Positions 56,153 to 64,000 of a stretch of 64,000 nt of DNA are shown here, one piece after another. The translations under genes and the position numbers were made by a program. Each line of letters opens with the position of its first letter. Positions within the stretch are counted from its first letter, which is position 1. Origin of the DNA: Prunus persica (lineage: Eukaryota > Streptophyta > Magnoliopsida > Rosales > Rosaceae); the NCBI RefSeq assembly GCF_000346465.2, contig NC_034011.1:26037941-26101940 (forward strand). The letters run 5' to 3'. Below the pieces are notes generated by a model, which saw nothing but the letters and a program-made list of their open reading frames with translations, had not been told where the DNA came from and ran no database searches.

Positions 56153-59100
56153 CTACAAGTTTAAAGTAGGTACTCCAAAGTAATCTCGGATTGTTTTCCT
56201 TTTTAGAGAGGAAGGAGGGTTCAGAACAGAAGAAGGGCTCTTCAACGCAGCTTCTGGGGTCTTTTCAAAGGTTTCAATAAAGTCAGAATCTGCCATAGAT
56301 TGTTTCTTCTGAGATTGGGGAGTACTGATTTTCGGCATTTTAATTGGTTTTCTTGAACTAGATTCATCCAATCCGTCGTCTGACGGACACAAATTTCCAG
56401 AGTCCTTTGACGTATGAATTGATTCATTCATTAGAAGCTTTCTACATTCTGCACCTGGGATTGCCATGACTCTCCTCCGGATGACAGATGGTGAGTTTGT
56501 GCTTGGGCCGTAACTATTCTGAGAGTTCCAAATGCGAACTGTAAAATCATCCGAAGAAGTTGCCATCTTCCCAACCTCAAAATGGGACCTATTAAAATTT
56601 GGAAACTGTTTAATCATTTGTCATGAAATATTTAAAATCGGCAGCATTAGGTTAGAAGAAAAAAAATTACCAATCCACTGCTGTAACTTCTCCGTCATGG
56701 CTTTTCAATATTACAGGATCTTCTTGAGGCTTGTTTACCTGGGTTGAGATTGCCAACAAGGTCAGTATCTAATCAAGACCAATATCAATAGCTCCCGAAA
56801 GAACAAATCTTACCTGCCAAATATAGGCATTTCCATCGCTGGAACCACTGAGCATGTGAGCAGCATCAGGGCTAAGAACTGACTGCAATTACATAATTGA
56901 AACCAAGATTTGTAAATCGGCAGGAAATCAGTTGGGATGACAAACTGAGTTAGTGCACTTTTAAACAGCAAGGCTTACCTTCACAAAAAAAGATTCAATC
57001 CTACATCCACTGAAAGATTGCATAGGACCCTTTTGTAGCTGAAGTACATTATACAAATATATTCTGAAAGAAAACATAGGAAAAAAAAGTGTGATCAGTT
57101 GAATGTTTGATAGTCTTTACAATATTAGTGTATCATATATTTAGTGCATGGTAACTGTCTAAGACTCCACAACAATACTGGGTTATTAAGCTAGGAACTA
57201 CTAATCTGAAGGTTGCATGGTACAGGGTTATGTGCTGAAATCCAAGGCTGCAATTTCCAGGTAATGTTCCTTCGAGTAGCCAATTCAGTTTACAACAGAA
57301 AAGATGCAAATCAGAGTAAAAGTACCTGTTGTCCATACATGAGGCTGAAATAAACACTCCGTTTAAATCTTGGGATAAGCTAGTTATACCATGTAATCTT
57401 CTTTCCTGAAATGAAGAGGATTGCTAGCTGTCAAGACATCATCAATATGCTACTTTACCACAAAGGAAAAAAAAAACATCACACCCTATATGACTAGATC
57501 TCCAGCCATTGCTGTCCACTCGCTGTCCACCCCATATCATCAAGGTGGACATCAAGGCTCAGGTCATCTTTATAGCTCAATATAATCTTCATGGGTTAAT
57601 GTAGATGCGACATTTAACCTGTGACAAATTAGCACCATATCATAGACTTCCAGACTAACCTTCTCAGTAGACTCAAGGTGAGGGGATGTCTGTGTGACGA
57701 CATTTTTCAAACTTCTAGTATCCCAAAACTTGACAATGCTGAAATGAAGCATAAGATCAAATCAAACAATAACCTCATATCACTTGGTATGACATAACGT
57801 CTGAGTAAAAAATTTAGGATTCAATTCGGCCATTTCACTGCCACTGTTCCGTATATACCTGTCCACAGCTCCAGCAGTAGCAATGGAAACCTCGTCTTTA
57901 AGATAAAGAACTGATGTGATGCTCATGGAAGCAGCCTGAAAAAGCTAAATCTGAGTAAAGTGTACAAAACAAATTTAATAAGACCTATTATCAGAAACAA
58001 ACCTTTCCGCGCCTTACACGCTTTGCCCGTGGAAAAAGATGAGCCCCTTTAACCACAGCAGTTGAGCTGCATGAAAATATTATAAATTTATTTTGGAAAA
58101 CAGAAAACAAACTTATCCCGATTCTTGAAAATGAAAATAGCTTTACATTAAATAATTTACCATATTGCAATCTCCCCGTGAATATTTTTGGAGCTTGAAT
58201 TACATCTCATATCCCAAAGAGCAAAGGAGCCATCTCTCGAACCAGAGACAATAATCTCTGTCAGATAAGAAGAATCAGTGGTTTAAATTAGTTGTATTTC
58301 TCATTAGTTATTTCACAAATATAGCACAAGAGAAAATGAGTACAAAAACCCACAACAGATGAAAATCTAAACCTACCAGGATTAGTTGGATGAGGACAGA
58401 GAGATTTCACACTTCCTGTGTGCCCCATCAGTATTGCAGTACATTTCTTTTCCTGAATATCCCATACCTTGATCTGGAGGAAGATAAAAAGGCCAAGGAA
58501 AACACAATGAATAAGAAACCGAACTAGCTGTGATATGAAGGACAATTATGTAAATATAACCTTCCTTATACCAAATTTCATAGCTTTATTTACAGAGTTA
58601 TCTGTTACTTAAAAGTTATAGCACATTTTAGTAAGAGCTTATTCCTAATAAATTCAATCCAATTTTCTAAAATCCTCTGAAGATGAAAACATTGCTATGA
58701 TCACAAAACCTACACAGTATCCAGGCACGACTAGAACTTAATAACTTACAGTTTGATCACCAGAAGCTGTCATAATTTGAGTATCATCCTGCAAAACCAC
58801 ATGTATTGCAAAAACACATTAGCACTAAAAAAATATGAAAAACTTAAATTTGATGCAAAAACACACAACAATCTTCAATTTGATTCTCCCACTTATCTGC
58901 TATGCTTTCATAACAATGTCAATGGCATAAACACAGGACCCCATCGTTTAACCCTTTTTACTTGATCAAAACCGAAAGTACTTCAAAAACAGTTGCCCTT
59001 TTGATTAGTTCCAGATTAGCAGCAAGATAAGTTCCCAATTTTTAATTGTGCATTGAAAGTGCCCTGTTCGGAGGAATACATATAAATTCTACTCCACAGT

Positions 59101-59858
59101 AATTTTTCCTTCCCCATCTGACCACTCAAATTACTTTTGTGTATAGCATAATTGAAAATGTTTACACTTGAAGAATACTGGACTAATAATTCCACATTAA
59201 ACAAGAGAGGGAAAAGATGTGGTTAATACCTTAATCCAACAGACGTCAAACACAGCATTTTGATGTGCAACCCAATCACACACCTTAGTTTTATCTGAAG
59301 ACCAATAACCCAAAGATTTAGTTACTTAAAATACAACAAAAACAATAGCAATCAACGATCTATGGTGGTGACTGATTTGATTTCCAAGTAACCAACCTGC
59401 ATTTTCTTGGAAAGATGCTGATGCAGAGAACTTGCGACGTGTATCGAACAAGCTCAAGTACCCATCTTCGTCTGACATTGCGACAATGTCAGAGTTTTTA
59501 CACGTCTGCACAAAAATAAAATAAAAATAAAAATAAAGGAAAATGCGATTCACGAATCAGAAAGGCTCCATCAGCAGATTTTGTACCTTGCCAAACGAAA
59601 TCGCCATTGGAGGGCCGTTGTGTTCAGCAGCAATGGCCCCAATTTCATGGAAATCTGATGCCAGGCCATTGATGTACGGTCGCTTTGGAGCTGGAAAAAC
59701 ACAGGATATGATAATCGTAAGATACCCAAACAGATTGATTGTATCAGACCGCAAAAAAAGAGATTATGAACTGTAAATTTATAGAGTGAACCTCTGAATC
59801 CATGTAGCTCTCTGGATCTGATGTCTTGGAAGAACGATTGGGGCTTTGAGATCTCCAT
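56153..59858 (-). CDS. CDT2: CDT2/DTL-like WD40 substrate receptor of CRL4 ubiquitin ligase
   Basis: Fifteen exons (high to low): 59858-59792, 59690-59587, 59505-59397, 59294-59230, 58788-58750, 58473-58377, 58257-58161, 58066-58003, 57935-57859, 57738-57660, 57405-57326, 57063-56979, 56882-56814, 56738-56671, 56588-56153; phases close, 511 aa. The frame upstream of ATG 59858 opens only with TTG. WD repeats throughout ([41 protein letters not shown]); WDMR and WDTR are WDxR motifs used for DDB1 binding. Known role: CRL4-Cdt2 degrades CDT1 and other PCNA-bound PIP-degron proteins in S phase and after UV. The tail ends [16 protein letters not shown], with a PIP-like core. This is the parent of the copies at 28459-30431 and 32225-32733. 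Confidence 0.92.
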
Positions 59859-60013
59859 CTGAATCTTTTTGCCGAACGTTGAACGTAGCAGAGCACAGAG
59901 CTGCCAAAGAGGGAACTGGCAACTGGGAGGAAACAAAATAAATCAAGAATAAGGGCTTCTCTCTTTTTTTTCATTTTCTTTATTTGTTTTTGGGGGCAAT
60001 GGCGCGAGTAAAG

Positions 60014-60078
60014 TTTGGCGGGAAATTGAATTTGATGTTTAATTCCTGAAAGTTTGGCGGACACCAGATGGCGCGAAG
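60014..60078 (-). promoter_or_regulatory. CDT2 promoter: consensus E2F site plus E2F-like cores
   Basis: TTTGGCGGGAAA at 60014-60025 fits the E2F consensus TTTSSCGSGAAA exactly. Further GC cores lie nearby: TTTGGCGG at 60052-60059, and TGGCGCGA at about 60068-60075 and at about 60000-60007. E2F control is expected for a replication-licensing regulator. All lie 140-220 bp upstream of the ATG. Confidence 0.75.
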
Positions 60079-60469
60079 AGGGTTCCGATGTTTGCCCTTT
60101 TTTTAAATCTCCCTCCCCTACCTTTATGTTTTTTAAAAAAATTTCTTTTTCTTTTCGGTAGGATTAGGGTTTAGTGCTAATTACTGCTAATTACATCTTG
60201 GAACAAAAAAATACTACATTTAGTTTTTTTTTAATTACCAAAAAGACTACATTTGGTTAACTTGTGTAAATTTGCATCTTCAACCGATTTGTTAAATTGT
60301 CATATAGACATAAAATGGTAAAAATTGAAAGTTAAAATTGCTCCAACCGAATGGTCAAATCTTTCATGGATCACTTGAAGGCCGGAAGAGATATATAAAA
60401 AATAACATATGAAAAATCTTGAATGTCAAATATTATTTTAGTCATAGACCCCACTACCATTCACTTTCT

Positions 60470-61200
60470 TTTAATTTTTTTTTTAATTTTTAAAATCAAA
60501 TAGAAACTTCATTAGATAAACTTCAACGGTACAATCAAAGACATCAATAAGACATCTAAAACATCAATCCCAAGAGGGTAACAAACTAACTTGCTAAAAG
60601 CAAAACTAACAAAGATAAAAACCGCACTAAAACTACTAGCCCACATCACCACAATTAGTCATAAGCTCAAACAAAGCCAACAAACCCAACATAACCAAAC
60701 CCTAAATCAACCCATAAGCCTAAACAAACCCTACCACCACCACTTGAAAAAGCGTCGTCGTGGCCACACCCGCCATCACATCCATAACAGATCTCGAAAA
60801 AACATGATTTCTAGCGATCTACCTGCGCATAAAAGCTAACAAATGAACGAAAACAATAACTTTGCCAAATAACAATTGGATGATTTGCAACAACCTCCGT
60901 CAAAGACGATGTAAAATCAAATTTAAAGAACATGAGGGGCGTTAGGGAGATGGTTTTGGGAGTAGGATTTGATTGAGAATATAGACTAAAATGAGTGATG
61001 GGAAACTTCAATCTAACCACGGCTTAGAAGAAACCACCACAAGAGGTTTTTTATTCAAATCGCCCGTGGACTTATTCACTAACCTAAAAGGAAAAGACGA
61101 GAAGATAAGATAAGAGGGGGAGGAGGGGCAGTGACGCTTCTTCCTCCTCCCTCCTCTATGGAATTTTCCTTTACGACTCACATAAGGAGAGAATGGCTAG
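60470..61200 (-). mobile_element. Possible LINE 3' remnant
   Basis: On the minus strand the block ends with AATGAAGTTTCTATTTGATT followed by an A-rich tail (complement of the T-run near 60475-60490), as a non-LTR element's 3' end would. The interior has a less AT-biased composition than its flanks. I found no reverse-transcriptase motif and no target duplication. Confidence 0.28.
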
Positions 61201-62478
61201 AATAATACTTTCTTTTAAAACTTTATGCATCATATGAGCTTCGTTTGTTTTTTAAAATATAATAAAATAATATGATATTTTGCATTTTTTGTGGAATTAC
61301 ATTTTTTTCAAACTGTCAAATTGCCACATAAGCCATCAATTTCAAAATTAACATTTTGCATTTGAAATCTCCCTTGGGGTTGCTCTTATAATACCTTCAA
61401 AATTGATGTTTTTGAATTATCACATGGGTCTAACCATAATGAGGTTATTAACATACATCAATATATCAGTAAACATAATGTATACAATTTTTGTTTGCTT
61501 TTCAGTCTAAGTATGTGGAGACTTCTTTTCTAAAGGGACAATTCTCTCCTTTTTAACATATATCAATATTATACGATGACAAAGAAAATAGGTATTGTGC
61601 TGACACACGCTAGAATGCTAATACTAAATTACTAATATTGGCTTACCAAGTTACCACAAGTAAGTCCAAATTACTTCACATTTTTAAGATTGGTATGGAT
61701 ACCAAAAGTTTACAAACGCAAAAAGTGGATTTTATGATACATATTATCTAGTTTTAACTTTGTGTGGTAGTAGCGATAATTCATGTGTCAATTGTAGATT
61801 GAGAATTATTCGATTTATCTAACTTTTAAGGTGGAGAAATTGTAAACCATAAATTTTCCAATTCACTTAGATTAAACATTTCAATTGTAACAATTGTACC
61901 TTTATATTTTTGGCCTGCAATTTAATGGTATGCTTTTATGAAAATGTTATAAGTGTGTAAATATTAACAACCATACATACAAATTCTACCTCCAATAAGT
62001 AAACATCAAGTTTTTTGATGATAACATTCTCAATATTTCATTCCAACCATTGAATTAGAGGAACGAGAATGTAAAAATTAGGTTAGTTTGCTAAACCCCT
62101 ATGTCAAGAATGAGTTTAGGATTCATAAAAAGTGGCCCTGCTCTTCCCAACACCACACCCCCCCCTCCCCCCTCTCCATTTTTTTTATATCTCTTCTATA
62201 TTATATAATGTAATATATAAAACTTACTAATAGACAATTTGTAATTTAAATTAATGGCTCTTTTAAAAATAATATATACTTGTGTTTTCTATTTCGGCCC
62301 TCCTAATTTTACAATTATAGCTCCGTTCTTGCATTGTTTCATGTTTATTTGGCAATTAACATCGTTTTTATATTTCTCATAGTGAAATGTACAACTGATA
62401 AATTGGAAAAAAGATGAAGAAAATATCATACACAATTAATTATTGGGCAGTGGGACATGCTTGCTTGTTGGAAAAAGA

Positions 62479-62680
62479 AAAACCCTAGCTCTCTATCTAT
62501 CCATAATTCACATTGTACCATTTATTATATACACAAACTCCCCCTATAAACAAAGCATAAGGTTACAAACGACATTTTCTGTATACACCACCCACTCAAA
62601 TTGGACCGTCTGTTCCGTAATACGTCCTTATTAGTTTTGGGCCTGGCCCAAACCAGACATTTCTTATATAATTGGGCTCA
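62479..62680 (+). promoter_or_regulatory. Pescadillo promoter: telo-box and site II elements
   Basis: AAACCCTAG at 62480-62488; TGGGCC at 62638-62643, its complement GGCCCA at 62645-62650, and TGGGCT at 62673-62678, ahead of the ATG at 62842. Telo-box plus site II (TGGGCY) pairs are the known signature of plant ribosome-biogenesis and growth genes (TCP and telo-box-binding factors), which matches the gene downstream. Confidence 0.7.
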
Positions 62681-62841
62681 AGCCTATGTACAGCACACAA
62701 ACCCGCACCCGAACCATCTGACCAACGTGAAGTCGGTTCCACTCTTTAAGTCCCTTAACCTAAACTTACACATAACATTACATCTTCTTCAGCCTCCTCG
62801 CGCTTCTTTCTCCCTCTGTCAGTCTCAGCATCACCGCAGCC

Positions 62842-64000
62842 ATGGTTAAGCATAAGCATTACAGGCCTCCTGTGAGTTCTATTTCGCCTCCCCGTGTTCG
62901 ATAAATTAAGCTGTATCAATATTCAAATCAAACTTTCCAATATATAATTTAAACATTTTCTAACACTTTTCCTTAATTTTATTTCGTATTTGCAGGGAAA
63001 GAAAAAGGAAGGAAATGCAGCGAGGTACATCACTAGGTCACAAGCCGTCAAGCAACTTCAAGTCAGTCTACCCCTCTTCAGGTACACATTAAAGTTGCAA
63101 TTTCTATATTTTCACGTGATTTTATACAACTTCTGTGTACATATTTATACAACTTCTGTTTACATATTTGTTAGGGTTTATGTATTCAGGTTAGTTCGAG
63201 CTTTATTATAATGTTAACCAGGTGCTGGTTGAATTATCTTAGACTATTTCGTTCGGAAAGAAAAAGGAGTTTTGTTATGTATTGATTTTTTCGATTGTTC
63301 TTGTGGAAATTTTAGGAAACTGTGTATTTTAAAGGGTGTTTTTCCCCGGGAGCCGAAGAAAAAGGTGAAAGGAAATCACCATACCTATTATCACTTGAAG
63401 GATGTTTCATTCATTCAACACGAACCATTACTTGAGCGTTTGAGAGAGATCAGGGCATATGAAAGAAAAGTAAAGAAAGCAGATGCGAAGAAGAACCGGG
63501 ATCGCGCAAATCTTCTGAGACAAAGGAGACCCACTTACAGATTAGATAAAATTATTTTGCAGAGGTTTGTTAACTTTTTCTTGTTGCCAAAAAGTTAGTT
63601 GCATGTCTCTGATGGTATGCTGAGCTTCTGACAATTGTTTTTTGGTATGTTTGATTTTGCAGGTATCCAAATTTCATTGATGCACTTAGAGATTTGGATG
63701 ACTGTCTCACCATGGTTCACCTCTTTGCAGCATTACCTGCTATAGAGGAAAGAATTGAAGTGAAACGCATACATAACTGTCGAAGGTAGATACCTGAATT
63801 CTGCCATAAATGAAAAGAAGAATGGCGTTTGAACTATGAAATGATGTTTAGATAGTTCCAAGTGTTAATCATTTCGTGATCTTTGTGTTTCTTTATTGGT
63901 AGGCTGAGTCATGAATGGCAAGCTTATATATCTCGGACTCATAAATTGCGCAAAGTCTTTGTATCTGTCAAGGGCATATATTATCAGGTGTGGTTACATA
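62842..64000 (+). CDS. PES: Pescadillo homologue, 5' part (ribosome biogenesis)
   Basis: Exons 62842-62871, 62996-63081, 63316-63564, 63663-63785 and 63903-63987 join in phase to 191 codons; the gene continues past the right edge. The N-terminus ([30 protein letters not shown]), the [15 protein letters not shown] block and [23 protein letters not shown] are highly conserved in pescadillo. The BRCT domain would lie further downstream, outside the window. Known role: subunit of the PeBoW complex (PES-BOP1-WDR12) needed for 27S/32S pre-rRNA processing and 60S assembly in the nucleolus. The gene follows a site II/telo-box promoter. Confidence 0.94.

Larger units (their letters stand above)
59859..62841. 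other. Divergent intergenic region between CDT2 and pescadillo
   Basis: Outer ends hold the two promoters. The middle has a T-run followed by a distinct block at 60470-61200 (see next entry), then AT-rich DNA with a C-rich tract (about 62155-62177). No supported gene. Confidence 0.55.

Noticed and set aside
60591..60839. 82-codon frame in the CDT2-pescadillo spacer
   Set aside because: Composition is repeat-like and it lies inside a probable retroelement remnant with no domain.

Overview
The window is nuclear DNA of a dicot plant. Genes are split by AT-rich GT-AG introns, the proteins match angiosperm families, and SSRs, MITEs and LTR remnants sit between genes. Gene content and repeat style suggest a rosid, perhaps Rosaceae/Prunus; that taxon is inference only. 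From memory of Arabidopsis, most genes fall in three collinear blocks that look interleaved here: a chr3 block (CCCH zinc finger 41, RST1, oleosin, LBD25, CDT2), a chr5 block (pescadillo, APRF1, a DUF1421/FLOE gene, PNPase) and another chr5 block (raffinose synthase, a P-class PPR gene, MKK3).

Layout. 1-208: 3' end of a raffinose synthase (+). 1251-4207: FLOE-type DUF1421 protein (+). 4880-10340: CCCH/RRM RNA-binding protein with a 5'-UTR intron and uORF (+). 12212-14128: PPR protein (-). 16298-27762: intact 25-exon RST1 (-), an exosome-Ski adaptor. 28051-28452: ten-unit array of short palindromes. 28459-35648: chimeric pseudogene patchwork built from pieces of CDT2, RST1 and a mitochondrial-type PNPase in both orientations, interrupted by a solo LTR. 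35.7-38.5 kb: very AT-rich transposon debris with a Tourist-like MITE. 38696-41787: APRF1/Swd2-like WD40 protein (+). 42414-42884: oleosin (-) with a seed-type promoter and a decayed second copy. 46713-47240: LOB-domain gene (-). 52561-55348: MKK3 (+). 56153-59858: CDT2/DTL (-) with an E2F site. 62842 to the right edge: pescadillo (+) with telo-box and site II elements.

I rebuilt exon structures by hand from splice consensus and reading-frame continuity; every multi-exon CDS closes in frame. There is no operon-like organisation. Themes are RNA metabolism (CCCH/RRM, PPR, RST1, PNPase fragment, pescadillo), chromatin and replication control (APRF1, CDT2) and seed biology (raffinose synthase, FLOE, oleosin). 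The least explained structures are the palindrome array and the chimeric locus it abuts.
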